A stretch of 64,000 nt of DNA, from contig CAJTOJ010000014.1 in NCBI GenBank assembly GCA_910577665.1, forward strand, positions 1 through 64,000, written 5' to 3'. This document shows positions 17,573 to 26,044 of the stretch, piece after piece; the first letter of the stretch is position 1, and each line of letters starts with the position of its first letter. The stretch is from an uncultured Acetatifactor sp. (lineage in GTDB: Bacteria; Bacillota; Clostridia; Lachnospirales; Lachnospiraceae). The translations under genes were made by a program, and so were the position numbers. The notes under the pieces were generated by a model. It did no database searches and had not been told where the DNA came from. It was given only the letters and a program-made list of their open reading frames with translations.

Positions 17573-17602
17573 TGGACAAAAGGTACCATTTGGAGATAGA
17601 AT
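17573..17602 (+). promoter_or_regulatory. Promoter of the DUF3048 lipoprotein gene
   Basis: TGGACA at 17573-17578, an 18-base spacer and TAGAAT at 17597-17602, in an AT-rich leader about 40 bases before the start codon. Confidence 0.45.
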
Positions 17603-17642
17603 AGAAGAAAAATATCAGAAAAGGCAAGAAAGGACTTTTTTC

Positions 17643-18866
17643 ATGAAAAGAAAAGTATTAGCAGCTCTAGTGATTGCAATGGGCTTGATGGTGACAGGAT
17701 GTGGAGAGAATGTACCTACGGATTCCCCTCTCCAGACCCTGCCTCCCCAGACAGTAAGTGACGAACCATCCGATTCCCAGGGGGCTACCTCATCGGAGGA
17801 ATCTTCCCAGGAGCCGGAAGGAGAAGCGGATGCAACAGGCCGCAGGCCCGGTGGCGAGACCCACACCATTGGCCAGAGAACCGAGGTCAACGGCCAGGTG
17901 CAGAGCCGCCTTACCGGTGAATGGAAGGATGCGGAAGTGGCCAACAGGAGGAGCCTGGCCCTTATGATTCCCAATAATAAACCGGCCATGCCCCAGTACG
18001 GCATCTCCTATGCCAGCATTATCTATGAAGCGCCTGTGGAGGGAGCCATTACCCGTATCATGGGGATCTTTGAGGACTATGATGACCTGGAACGCATCGG
18101 ACCTGCCCGTAGCAGCCGTGACTATTATGTGTACGAGGCTATGGCGTATGGCTCCATATACTGTAACTGGGGACTGGCCATTCCTTATGTGGGTCCCATT
18201 ATCAATACAGACAGAATCGACAATGTAAGCCAGGTACTGAAAGGGATTGAGAAAGGCGGCGCAGCGGAAGCTTACGAACGTGTAAGCAGGCCGGGATACA
18301 GCACGGAGTACACAGGTTACCTGTTTACGGACGGTTACACGAAGGCAGTGGACAGACTGGGCTATGCCAAGACGTACGCGGAATATGGGAAATTTGACCA
18401 GGCATTTACCTTTGCGGATGAGGGGTATGTGGCCACCTATGACAGCTATCCCGATGCCACCAAGGTCTACCCCGGCGGTACCCAGTCCAACAGTGGCGGC
18501 TATGGCAATGCAAATCCCTGTTTCGAGTACAATCCGGAGGACGGCCTTTACTACCGCTCCCAGTATGGCTCAGCCCAGATAGATGAGTATAATGGGGAGC
18601 AGCTCGCCGTCTCCAACGTGGTGTTCAAGATCTGCCACGGAGAGGCCAGGGATGCCAATGGATACCTGGCATTTGAGCTGCACGGCTCAGGAGATGCCTA
18701 CGTGTTTACCAATGGCAAGGTGATCAAGGGTACCTGGGAACATAAGAGTGATTACGACAACAATACTTTCCTGGATGAGAACGGCAACGAGATCGTGTTC
18801 AACCAGGGCAAGACCTGGATCTGCTGTATCTGGAAAGAGTATGCAGATAAGATCTCTTACGAATAA
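17643..18866 (+). CDS. DUF3048 (YerB-like) lipoprotein
   Basis: 407 residues. Signal peptide with lipobox MVTGCG, then a Ser/Glu/Pro-rich linker (about 25-70), then the two-part DUF3048 domain with NRRSLALMIPNNKPAMPQ, IGPARSSRDYY and a C-terminal region containing WEHKSDYDNN. DUF3048 proteins such as B. subtilis YerB are surface lipoproteins of unknown biochemical function, often near cell-wall or DNA-metabolism genes. AAAGGAC precedes ATG by 9 bases. It is monocistronic: its own promoter lies upstream and a strong hairpin follows. Confidence 0.85.
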   Translation: MKRKVLAALVIAMGLMVTGCGENVPTDSPLQTLPPQTVSDEPSDSQGATSSEESSQEPEGEADATGRRPGGETHTIGQRTEVNGQVQSRLTGEWKDAEVANRRSLALMIPNNKPAMPQYGISYASIIYEAPVEGAITRIMGIFEDYDDLERIGPARSSRDYYVYEAMAYGSIYCNWGLAIPYVGPIINTDRIDNVSQVLKGIEKGGAAEAYERVSRPGYSTEYTGYLFTDGYTKAVDRLGYAKTYAEYGKFDQAFTFADEGYVATYDSYPDATKVYPGGTQSNSGGYGNANPCFEYNPEDGLYYRSQYGSAQIDEYNGEQLAVSNVVFKICHGEARDANGYLAFELHGSGDAYVFTNGKVIKGTWEHKSDYDNNTFLDENGNEIVFNQGKTWICCIWKEYADKISYE

Positions 18867-18913
18867 GGGACTACAGGGAAAGCAGACAGGTTACAGGGGT
18901 ATAGATATGGCAA

Positions 18914-18949
18914 AGACAGGCCGTCAGCGGGATTGCTGGCGGCCTGTCT
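18914..18949. terminator. Strong hairpin after the DUF3048 gene
   Basis: AGACAGGCCGTCAGC (18914-18928) pairs with GCTGGCGGCCTGTCT (18935-18949), one G-T pair, six-base loop. No T-run follows, so efficiency as an intrinsic terminator is uncertain. Confidence 0.55.
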
Positions 18950-19069
18950 GGAAGTTCCGGAATTGAAATTTCCGATGGCGGGATTTCTGTCTGTATATTG
19001 TCTGGCACAGAGTGGTGGTGCACCGTTTTAACAGCGTTGGAACCAGGGCCGCGCAGAAAGGAGGATCAG

Positions 19070-20320
19070 ATGAAAATGACAGATAAGGGTGGCGCTGGCA
19101 GGAGAAGGATACCGGCCAGCGGGAAAGCGGTATACGGATGTCTGGCATTTTTTGTGGTTATCCTAAACCTGTGTGCCTGGAATAGCGCTGCATTCTGTGA
19201 CTGGTATATCAGATATATTTTTCCCATATGGGTGAATACCTACGGAAGACTCACAGGCCTGTTTCCCTTTTCAGTGGGGGAATGGATGATCCTGGCAGGG
19301 GTGTTGCTGGTGGTGCTTGCTGTGGTGACTGGGATTGTGTGGGCGGCAGTGAGCAGTGTGACCCTGGTCCGCAGGGTGGCAGGCAGGAAAGCAGCAGGCA
19401 GGAAGGTGGTTTCATATGGTTTTGGCCGGTTTGCCCGGGCCTTTTACAGGACATTTGCCTGGATTCTGCTGGCAGTCTGCCTGGTCATGACATTGAACTG
19501 CTTTGTGCTCTACCATGCTTCCCCGTTTTCGCGGCAGCATTTTCCGGAGGATGACGGAGAATATACCATACGGGAGCTGATAGAGGTATATAACCTGGTG
19601 GCAGAAGCGTGTAACCGGCTTTCCGGGGAGATGAAGCGGGATGAGGAGGGTCATGTGATCTATCCTGGCAGCAGGGATGCAGACGGGAAGCTGCTGGACA
19701 TGCAGGATATGGCCAGGCAGGCTATGGAGGCACTGGGGCAGGAATACCCGGGACTTTTAGGGTATTATCCCCGGCCTAAGCCCATGTTCTTCTCGGATTT
19801 CATGTGCCAGCAGTACATGCAGGGGTACTATTTTCCTTTTTCCATGGAAGCAAATTACAATGACGTCATGTATATATTGAACCAGCCTTCCACCATGTGC
19901 CATGAACTGGCACATCTGCGGGGCTACATCTATGAGGATGAGGCTAATTTCATAGGGTATCTGGCCTGTGTGAAGACAGAGGATCCCTTCTTCCAGTATG
20001 CGGGTTACCTAAGTGTGCTGGACTACCTGCACAATGATCTGTACCGTGCCAGCAAGGCCGGAGGGGCATCTTACGAACAGGCCATCCTGGCAGTGCCGCC
20101 TGTAGCGGTGTCCCGGCAGGTATGGGAAGACAATCTGTTTGTGTCCCAGGAGGAATGGGACCGGATCAATAGGAAAGCATGGATTGACACAGAAGTGGTG
20201 GACAAAGCAGCAGACGCCTTCATTGATACCAATCTGAAGGTAAATGGCATAGCAGATGGGAAAACCAGCTACAGCCGGGTGGTGCGGCTTCTGATCCAGT
20301 ATTATAGAAAAAATATTTGA
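19070..20320 (+). CDS. DUF3810 membrane protein with HExxH motif
   Basis: 416 residues. Three N-terminal hydrophobic segments (VYGCLAFFVVILNLCAW, WMILAGVLLVVLAVVTGIVW, AWILLAVCLVMTLNCFVLY) are followed by an extracytoplasmic domain with MCHELAHLRGY and then EDEANFIGYLAC. HELAH is a zinc metallopeptidase HExxH, and the Glu about 10 residues later may be the third ligand. This is the layout of DUF3810, whose substrates are unknown. ATG 19070 follows AAAGGAGG (19058-19065); a longer frame from 18998 is unsupported. It is followed directly by the tRNA promoter. Confidence 0.8.
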   Translation: MKMTDKGGAGRRRIPASGKAVYGCLAFFVVILNLCAWNSAAFCDWYIRYIFPIWVNTYGRLTGLFPFSVGEWMILAGVLLVVLAVVTGIVWAAVSSVTLVRRVAGRKAAGRKVVSYGFGRFARAFYRTFAWILLAVCLVMTLNCFVLYHASPFSRQHFPEDDGEYTIRELIEVYNLVAEACNRLSGEMKRDEEGHVIYPGSRDADGKLLDMQDMARQAMEALGQEYPGLLGYYPRPKPMFFSDFMCQQYMQGYYFPFSMEANYNDVMYILNQPSTMCHELAHLRGYIYEDEANFIGYLACVKTEDPFFQYAGYLSVLDYLHNDLYRASKAGGASYEQAILAVPPVAVSRQVWEDNLFVSQEEWDRINRKAWIDTEVVDKAADAFIDTNLKVNGIADGKTSYSRVVRLLIQYYRKNI

Positions 20321-20327
20321 AAAGGTA

Positions 20328-20356
20328 TTGACAAAAACATATTTCCCATGTAAAAT
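20328..20356 (+). promoter_or_regulatory. Promoter of the tRNA Phe-Gly-Gly operon
   Basis: TTGACA (20328-20333), 17-base spacer, TAAAAT (20351-20356), about 35 bases before the first tRNA. Confidence 0.7.
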
Positions 20357-20390
20357 AATCCATGTTGTGACGCAAGGATATACGTTACAG

Positions 20391-20463
<73 letters not shown>

Positions 20464-20508
20464 TTTTCGCAGGAGAATGTTTTAGATCATCCTTGCGTTG
20501 CCATATAT

Positions 20509-20579
20509 GCGGGTGTAGTTCAATGGTAGAACACCAGCCTTCCAAGCTGGATACGTGGGTTCGATTCCCATCACCCGCT
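20509..20579 (+). tRNA. tRNA-Gly (TCC)
   Basis: Acceptor GCGGGTG/CACCCGC, anticodon stem CCAGC/GCTGG with loop CTTCCAA (anticodon TCC), T-loop TTCGATT. CCA is not encoded. Reads GGA/GGG codons. Confidence 0.95.
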
Positions 20580-20642
20580 TGTGGGTGATTGCATCCAAGC
20601 CAGTAGAATTGCTTGTAGATGTATGATCCCTCCCCTTTTTTT

Positions 20643-20715
20643 GCGATAGTGGCTCAGTTGGTAGAGCGCCACCTTGCCAAGGTGGAAACCGCGGGTTCGA
20701 GTCCCGTCTATCGCT
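20643..20715 (+). tRNA. tRNA-Gly (GCC)
   Basis: Acceptor GCGATAG/CTATCGC, anticodon stem CCACC/GGTGG with loop TTGCCAA (anticodon GCC), T-loop TTCGAGT. CCA is not encoded. Reads GGC/GGU codons, complementing the TCC isoacceptor just upstream. Confidence 0.95.
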
Positions 20716-20730
20716 CTTTTAAAAGTAAGA

Positions 20731-20764
20731 CAGAAGCCTATGGAAAGCAGGCTTCTGTTTTTTA
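20731..20764 (+). terminator. Terminator of the tRNA operon
   Basis: CAGAAGCCT (20731-20739) pairs with AGGCTTCTG (20749-20757), followed by a run of T. Confidence 0.85.
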
Positions 20765-20824
20765 TTCCCGCGGGCAATGAGCCAAGTGCCGTGCTGGCAC
20801 GAGCATTTGGCGAATGCCGCGAGG

Positions 20825-20891
20825 GTCAATACCCTGCAGCTTGCTGCGTTGGAAGATTGATGCCCCGCCAGCTTGCTGCGGGGTAATTGAC
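20825..20891. repeat. Palindromic intergenic element with two CAGCTTGCTGCG units
   Basis: GTCAAT (20825-20830) and ATTGAC (20886-20891) bracket two hairpin units: one with GCAGCTTGCTGC and one with CCCCGC (20863-20868) pairing GCGGGG (20878-20883). It lies just past the stop of the minus-strand helicase and could end its transcript, though no T-run is present. Confidence 0.45.
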
Positions 20892-20919
20892 TATACAGGA
20901 AGACATTAATAATATATGT

Positions 20920-22473
20920 TCACGGCACGGCATTGGCAATCTTCTTCATACATACCCAATAATTCCGTTCCCTGACATTTGTGGCCTGTTCGATTTTCTG
21001 CTCCAGTGTGACAGGATCTGCCTGCCAGTGGGCCCGGATCCTGCCAAGCTCCAGACATCGCAGGATTTCCTGCATCCTGGAAGGGTCTGTCTGGGAGGCC
21101 AGGGCCTCCTGTAGGATCTGTGTGGCGGCCTGGTCATAAGCAGGGTGGGAGAAGCGATGGGATTCTTCCAGGTATTCCAGTTCCAGAAGGTGGGAACCTG
21201 TCATGTCTGGCAGGTAGCAGGTGTCCTCAGAGGAGTCACCCACATGCAGGTAGTACAGGGAGGCGCTGGCTTTATGGTCTGTCCGGCGGAGGATACGTCC
21301 CAGGCGCTGGATGCGTTGCCTTGGCATGGAGGTGCCGGACAGGACGATACCAATGGAGGCATCCGGCACATCCACGCCCTCATCCAGGGATCTGCAGGTT
21401 ATCAGGATCCGGATATCCCCTACCCGGAAACGTTCCAGGGCATTTTTGCTGGCCAGGGTTCCGGCCTTGGAGTGGCAGCGTCCTACCCGGCCGGGATAGC
21501 TTTCCTGTAGGAGCAGGTACAGTGTTTCTGCCTGTTCAATACGTTCTCCAAAGACCAGGATTTTCTCGTCCAGCCCCAGGCCTGCGATCAGGTCACAGGC
21601 ACAGGGGATCCGGGAGCTGGCCAGGCAGACCAGGCTCTTCCGGGCATAAATGGTATGCATATACTGTATGGCGGCCTGGGCGGTTCTGGGGTCGGGGTCG
21701 CCGGCCAGGCGGCGCAGGGCTTCGAAACGTTCTTTCTGCCCCATACCATGCAGATAGGAATGTCTCTGTAGCAAGATATTGTAAAGCTGGACCAGGCGGT
21801 GGGAGAGCAAGGCATATTCTTCCCGTTCCCAGTCCAGAAAAGACAGACTGATGTGAAAGATATCATAGGGGCACAGGGTGCGCATGGCAGCAGCCTGTTC
21901 CATGCCATAAGAATAGATTCTCCGTCCCAGAACGGATGCCAGGTAACGGCCTGTGTCACCGGAAGGCAGGGTGGCGGAGAGCCCAAGGGAGAAGAAATGG
22001 TCTTCCTGCTGGCGGATATGGGGCAGGAACTCGAAGATCAGCCGGTTCTGGCCACTCCCATAGTGGTGGCATTCGTCCGCCACCAGCAATACGGATTTCC
22101 CATCGCGGAGTTCGGCCAGAAGCTGGCGGGCCAGCTCGTAGCGGGCAGAATTGATCACATAGATCATGTATTTGCAGTCGGAGGAGGACTTATGGCCGCT
22201 TCCTCTTATGCCAATCCTGGCGTTTGTTTCCCGTTTTCCATAGGTTTCCAGATGGGACTTTAGGGAGTTGTGCCATTGCCGCAACAGTGCACTGGTGGGA
22301 ACTACGATCCGGACGAACAGCATCTGTCCCAGATGCTGTTCCAGCTGGTCTGCTGCTGCCAGGGCCAGCAAGGTTTTTCCGGATCCGGTGACGGCCTGTA
22401 CCATGCCCCGGCAGTTATTCTGGAACCATTTTTCCAGGCATTCTTCCTGCCATTTGTAAAGTGTCACTTCCAT
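20920..22473 (-). CDS. SF2 DEAD/DEAH-box helicase, divergent partner of the ATPase operon
   Basis: 517 residues. N-terminal WQEE-type Q motif, Walker A AVTGSGKT (about 27-34), motif II ADECHHYG (near 131-138), motif III GLSATLPSG; in the C-terminal RecA domain ITCRSLDEGVDVPDA and QRLGRILRR (motif VI). This is the ERCC3/RAD25-like SF2 layout seen in many defence and repair loci. ATG 22473 follows AGGAA at a spacing of 8; the long upstream frame to 22890 crosses the divergent promoters and is not used. It is back to back with an operon of an unknown protein and two BrxD-like ATPases, so they probably work together on DNA. No nuclease domain is visible in it. Confidence 0.85.
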   Translation of the reverse strand: MEVTLYKWQEECLEKWFQNNCRGMVQAVTGSGKTLLALAAADQLEQHLGQMLFVRIVVPTSALLRQWHNSLKSHLETYGKRETNARIGIRGSGHKSSSDCKYMIYVINSARYELARQLLAELRDGKSVLLVADECHHYGSGQNRLIFEFLPHIRQQEDHFFSLGLSATLPSGDTGRYLASVLGRRIYSYGMEQAAAMRTLCPYDIFHISLSFLDWEREEYALLSHRLVQLYNILLQRHSYLHGMGQKERFEALRRLAGDPDPRTAQAAIQYMHTIYARKSLVCLASSRIPCACDLIAGLGLDEKILVFGERIEQAETLYLLLQESYPGRVGRCHSKAGTLASKNALERFRVGDIRILITCRSLDEGVDVPDASIGIVLSGTSMPRQRIQRLGRILRRTDHKASASLYYLHVGDSSEDTCYLPDMTGSHLLELEYLEESHRFSHPAYDQAATQILQEALASQTDPSRMQEILRCLELGRIRAHWQADPVTLEQKIEQATNVRERNYWVCMKKIANAVP

Positions 22474-22534
22474 AGGGTAATTTCCTGTTTGGTTTCTATG
22501 AAATCTACTGATTGCATCAATATTAGTAATACCC

Positions 22535-22564
22535 ATTCTATCACGATTATGTATTTGTGTGTAA
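22535..22564 (-). promoter_or_regulatory. Possible promoter of the helicase
   Basis: On the minus strand TTACAC, an 18-base spacer, TAGAAT (plus-strand positions 22559-22564 and 22535-22540). It is back to back with the plus-strand promoter at 22572. Confidence 0.4.
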
Positions 22565-22571
22565 TAAATTG

Positions 22572-22600
22572 TTGAAAAGATACGAATTTTCCTATATACT
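22572..22600 (+). promoter_or_regulatory. Promoter of the BrxD-like ATPase operon
   Basis: TTGAAA (22572-22577), a 17-base spacer and TATACT (22595-22600). It implies a leader of about 180 bases before the first start codon. Confidence 0.6.
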
Positions 22601-22651
22601 ATAAAGATGTTAAGTCTGCATAAATCAGTGTATACCACACAGGATGGCAAG

Positions 22652-22688
22652 GTGTTGTCATGCATCTGTGACATGTGTGTCACAACAC
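22652..22688 (+). promoter_or_regulatory. Palindromic leader element in the ATPase operon
   Basis: TGTGACA-TGTG-TGTCACA (22667-22684) is a perfect 18-base palindrome, nested in GTGTTGT (22652-22658) and ACAACAC (22682-22688), which overlap it. As DNA it resembles an operator for a CRP/FNR-type dimer (TGTGA...TCACA, but spaced by 8); as RNA it is a hairpin. Its position 60-90 bases after the promoter suggests control of this operon. Confidence 0.45.
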
Positions 22689-22784
22689 GCATACATCGGG
22701 TGGAACTTTTCTGACAAAATTTTGACTGGTAGTTCGCAAGAGGATGTGAAACCCTCCTCTTTAAGCGGACACGGAGGTGTAAGA

Positions 22785-23570
22785 ATGAATTACGAAGCAT
22801 TTTATGAGGTATTACAGCCCCGGGAAAAGGGCGTAAAAGACAGCCTGGTTTCTTTACAGAAACTGTACAAGGCGGTGAACCGGGATGCAAGTAGCGGTGA
22901 CATCAAGAGTCTGGCCAAGGATCTGCAGGCCATGGCAGATATGGCATTATCCCTGTCATCCCATGTGCAAGAGATGCAGGAGACAGTGGAAAACTTTGAT
23001 ACGAAGGCTTATTTTGAGAGTGGTGAATTTGCCCAACAGATGCTGGAGGCCTGTGAAGAAAAGGGTGTGGATGTGCGGGGTGAGGCTCCTGTATACGAGA
23101 TGTTCCCCTACCGGGTGAGGATAGACATGGAGAACCAGGATCTCTATATGGATCGCAGGAAGGTACAGTGTATGCGGCCTGGAAGCTTTGCGGAGACAGT
23201 GAAGAAAGGCCAGGAAAGATTGAACAAGGCACCTTTCAATGCCCAGACTTTTGTGAATGAGCTGGCCGATGCCTATGATCTGGCGCTGCTGAAGCAGAAA
23301 AAGGCGCCGGGGACAGACATTTACCTGACTGCCCTGCACAAATATCTTGCCCCTATGAGCCGCTTCCGGAAAGATTATGACCAGCAAAGCTTTGCCTTTG
23401 ATCTGGCCAGGCTGTATGCGTCCGGGGTGGAGACCACGAAGAATGGCAGGCCATACCAGTTTGGCTCCAGCAGGAAAGCGGCGGAGAAGGCAATCCGCAT
23501 CCTTGACAAGGAAGGTCATGAGCAGTTCCTGGCCACCATCTGTTTTTACAAGGCAGAACAGGAGGAGTGA
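22785..23570 (+). CDS. Unknown protein of the BrxD-like ATPase/helicase module
   Basis: 261 residues, soluble, no recognised domain. The N-terminal third (about 30-75) is helical with heptad-like content (LVSLQKLYKAV, ALSLSSHVQEMQETVENF), a likely coiled coil. The middle has FPYRVRIDMENQDLYMDRR, and the C-terminal part is basic and helical (SSRKAAEKAIRILDKEG). It is first in an operon with two P-loop ATPases, 61 bases before the next start, and divergent from a helicase. ATG 22785 follows GGAGG (22773-22777). It may be an adaptor or effector; no catalytic motif is evident. Confidence 0.8.
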   Translation: MNYEAFYEVLQPREKGVKDSLVSLQKLYKAVNRDASSGDIKSLAKDLQAMADMALSLSSHVQEMQETVENFDTKAYFESGEFAQQMLEACEEKGVDVRGEAPVYEMFPYRVRIDMENQDLYMDRRKVQCMRPGSFAETVKKGQERLNKAPFNAQTFVNELADAYDLALLKQKKAPGTDIYLTALHKYLAPMSRFRKDYDQQSFAFDLARLYASGVETTKNGRPYQFGSSRKAAEKAIRILDKEGHEQFLATICFYKAEQEE

Positions 23571-23631
23571 GAAGGGGATAACCTGCGGCAGCAGTGGATG
23601 AGGACTGACGGGTGGCGCCAGGAGCGCACGG

Positions 23632-24849
23632 ATGGGAGCAGCTATGGAAGCAGAATGGAACGAAATGGCGGGGAACACAGGCGGAGGGCAGGAAGAGATG
23701 GCCGCAGGACAGCTTACCTGTGGGATCCGGTTTTTGACGGATTTCTGGCAGGAAAAATATCTTCAGGAGTATATCCGGGATGGAGGCAGTAAGATCAAAT
23801 TCGTCTCCGGACGCCTGGGAAGTGGCAAGACCCATTTTCTGGGGCTGATGGCATCCCTTGCCAGGGGAGAACAGTATAAGGTGGTTCAGTTCTCGGCAAA
23901 GGATATCTGGATGCATGACTTCAAGGAGATGTATGTGGAGATTTTCAGGCAGTGTGACATCCTTCATTGTCTGGAGGCTGTAAGTCACCGGTTGATACGG
24001 GAGATGGGGTTTGATCCCGGGGATATCCCGGAGGGGATGAAATTTATCGACTACCTTTCCCAGAGCGGTCTGGGAGATGCACTGAACAAGCGGGAAATTC
24101 GCACCCAGCTCAGGCAGATGTTCCTGGACAACCCCATGATGGATAACAATTTTGCACTGGCATGCAGTATGCTTACGGGGAGCATACTGGGCTATCCGGT
24201 GCTGGAGGAACAGAACCGGGAGCTGCTTTTAGCCTGGCTGGAGGGAGATCGTTCCATCAAGCTTTCCCAGCTAAGGGCAATGGATTTCTATCCCGGCCGC
24301 ATTACCAGGTACAATGCCAGGCACATGCTCCGCTCCCTGGCAGAGGTGGTACGTATGGGAGGATTTTCCGGATTGTATGTGTCGGTTGATGACCTGGAGA
24401 TCCTGGTGAGCCGCTCCAGTCTGGAAGCAGTCCATTACACGAAGATGAAACGGGAGGACACTTATGAGAGTATCCGGCAGCTGATTGATGATATTGACAG
24501 CATGAAGAATATTATGTTTGTGTATGCATTTGACAGGGAGCTGATTGACAATGAGAATGCAGGGCTGAAATCCTACCAGGCCCTGTGGATGCGGATCCAG
24601 AATGAGATTGTAGGAGAACGGTTTAACCGTTTTGCGGATGTGGTGGATCTGGATCGCCTGGCCGCCCAGGAATACAGTCTGGATGTGATCATCGCCATCT
24701 CTGAGAGCCTGGCCAGGCAGCAGAATATTGCTGTTCTTCCTCTGGCAAGAAGCCAGGCGGAAGGAATAGTAGCCCAGGCCCGCACAGGGGCGGTTGGCAT
24801 CCCGAGGCTGATCCAGATGGCAATGCAGGAGGTGAGAAGCAATGTATGA
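23632..24849 (+). CDS. BREX-type (DUF2791/BrxD-like) P-loop ATPase, first copy
   Basis: 405 residues. Walker A is GRLGSGKTHF (K66), and a Walker B-like strand LYVSVDDLEIL lies near residue 250, followed by a segment around IMFVYAFDRELIDNE and a C-terminal region VLPLARSQAEG typical of AAA+ sensor and lid regions. This is the pattern of DUF2791 ATP-binding proteins, which in BREX type 2 loci are called BrxD. AGGAG precedes ATG 23632 by 7 bases. It overlaps the next, paralogous ATPase by 8 bases, so the two subunits are probably made together and may form a hetero-complex. Confidence 0.8.
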   Translation: MGAAMEAEWNEMAGNTGGGQEEMAAGQLTCGIRFLTDFWQEKYLQEYIRDGGSKIKFVSGRLGSGKTHFLGLMASLARGEQYKVVQFSAKDIWMHDFKEMYVEIFRQCDILHCLEAVSHRLIREMGFDPGDIPEGMKFIDYLSQSGLGDALNKREIRTQLRQMFLDNPMMDNNFALACSMLTGSILGYPVLEEQNRELLLAWLEGDRSIKLSQLRAMDFYPGRITRYNARHMLRSLAEVVRMGGFSGLYVSVDDLEILVSRSSLEAVHYTKMKREDTYESIRQLIDDIDSMKNIMFVYAFDRELIDNENAGLKSYQALWMRIQNEIVGERFNRFADVVDLDRLAAQEYSLDVIIAISESLARQQNIAVLPLARSQAEGIVAQARTGAVGIPRLIQMAMQEVRSNV

Positions 24850-26026
24850 CGTAGAATCCAGGCACATCATAGAAGCGTTGCGCTCCGGCATTCCATCCCG
24901 GGCAGTGGGGCAGTATTTTTCTGAGGCCCGTCCCCGGATCATGAAGGATATCTCAGACCGGCTGGACGGGGTGTGTGAACAGGGAAAGTCAAGTGGCATG
25001 GTCATCAGCGGAAAGTACGGCGAAGGGAAGACGCATCTTCTGAATACGGTGTTCAATCTGGCCCATTCCAACAATATGGTAGTCTCCTATCTGTCCCTGA
25101 GTAAAGAGACCCCTATGGACAAGCTATATATGGTCTATCAGAAGCTGATGCAGAACACCTACCTGCCAAAGCGCAGGCAGCCCGGTTTCCAGCAGGAGCT
25201 GGAGAAGCTGTCTGCAGGCAGTCCTGTGGCCAGTGAGATGCTGGTATATGCGGCAAAACATCTGGAGACGGACAAGCTCTATTATCTTTTCCGTTCCTAT
25301 CTGAATACAGAGGATTCCGATGAGAAATTTCTCTTACAGGCGGATCTGGAAGGGGATTTTATGGCCAATGTTCCCTTGAAGCAGATCTATAAGCGGATCT
25401 TTGGCCAGACAGTGAAGTACAATGTGAACTTCTCCAAGACCAGGCATTGCCGGGATTATTTTTCCTTTATGAGCCATCTGTTTACCCGGCTGGGATATCA
25501 TGGCTGGGCGGTTCTTATAGATGAGACGGAACTGATGGGACGTCTGGGCAAGAAAGCCAGGCTGAATGCCTACCGTAACATGGCTGGTTTCCTTATGCCA
25601 CAGGATGGCCTGGAGAATACCTTCAGCATTTTCGCCCTAAGTGCTTCCTACGTGGAAGACGTGATAGAAGGAAAACATGAGTACGAGAACCTGGAGACTG
25701 TATACCCTATGGACCAGGAACCTATGCGGATGGTGATAGACCAGCTTGTGAAGGCACCACAGCTTCTGCCATTGACGAAGGCGGAGATCAATGAAGTGCT
25801 GTGCAAGATACAGGATTTCCATGGAAAGGCATACGGATGGACACCGAACCTGCCGGTGTCGGCCCTGGAAGCATCCACCAGGCAGGGCGGATTCCTGCTG
25901 CGGACCAAGATCCGGGCAGCCATTGAGTTCCTGGATCAGCTTTACCAGTATGGAAAAGCCGGAACCACTATCATCAATGAACTGGGAGAAGAAACCTTTA
26001 CGGAGGAAGTGCCAAGCATTGAGTGA
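24842..26026 (+). CDS. BREX-type (DUF2791/BrxD-like) P-loop ATPase, second copy
   Basis: 394 residues. N-terminal Walker A GKYGEGKTH (G57-H65) and Walker B WAVLIDETELMGRLG, followed by a sensor-like FSIFALSASYVEDV. This is closer to canonical BrxD than the first copy. It begins inside the end of the preceding gene. Pairing of two divergent DUF2791 ATPases with a helicase, but without PglX methylase, PglZ phosphatase or BrxC/PglY, is not one of the BREX types known to me. It ends 19 bases before the convergent spore gene, with no terminator seen between. Confidence 0.85.
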   Translation: MYDVESRHIIEALRSGIPSRAVGQYFSEARPRIMKDISDRLDGVCEQGKSSGMVISGKYGEGKTHLLNTVFNLAHSNNMVVSYLSLSKETPMDKLYMVYQKLMQNTYLPKRRQPGFQQELEKLSAGSPVASEMLVYAAKHLETDKLYYLFRSYLNTEDSDEKFLLQADLEGDFMANVPLKQIYKRIFGQTVKYNVNFSKTRHCRDYFSFMSHLFTRLGYHGWAVLIDETELMGRLGKKARLNAYRNMAGFLMPQDGLENTFSIFALSASYVEDVIEGKHEYENLETVYPMDQEPMRMVIDQLVKAPQLLPLTKAEINEVLCKIQDFHGKAYGWTPNLPVSALEASTRQGGFLLRTKIRAAIEFLDQLYQYGKAGTTIINELGEETFTEEVPSIE

Positions 26027-26044
26027 CCATAAAATGCGTCAGCA

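Noticed and set aside
22474..22890. N-terminal extension of the helicase by 139 codons
   Set aside because: It crosses both divergent promoters and the start of the ATPase operon, has no helicase motif and no ribosome site; AGGAA sets ATG 22473.
20920..26026. A complete BREX system
   Set aside because: There is no PglX methylase, PglZ, BrxA, BrxB or BrxC/PglY-size protein. Only BrxD-like ATPases and a helicase are seen, so the BREX name is not used for the locus.
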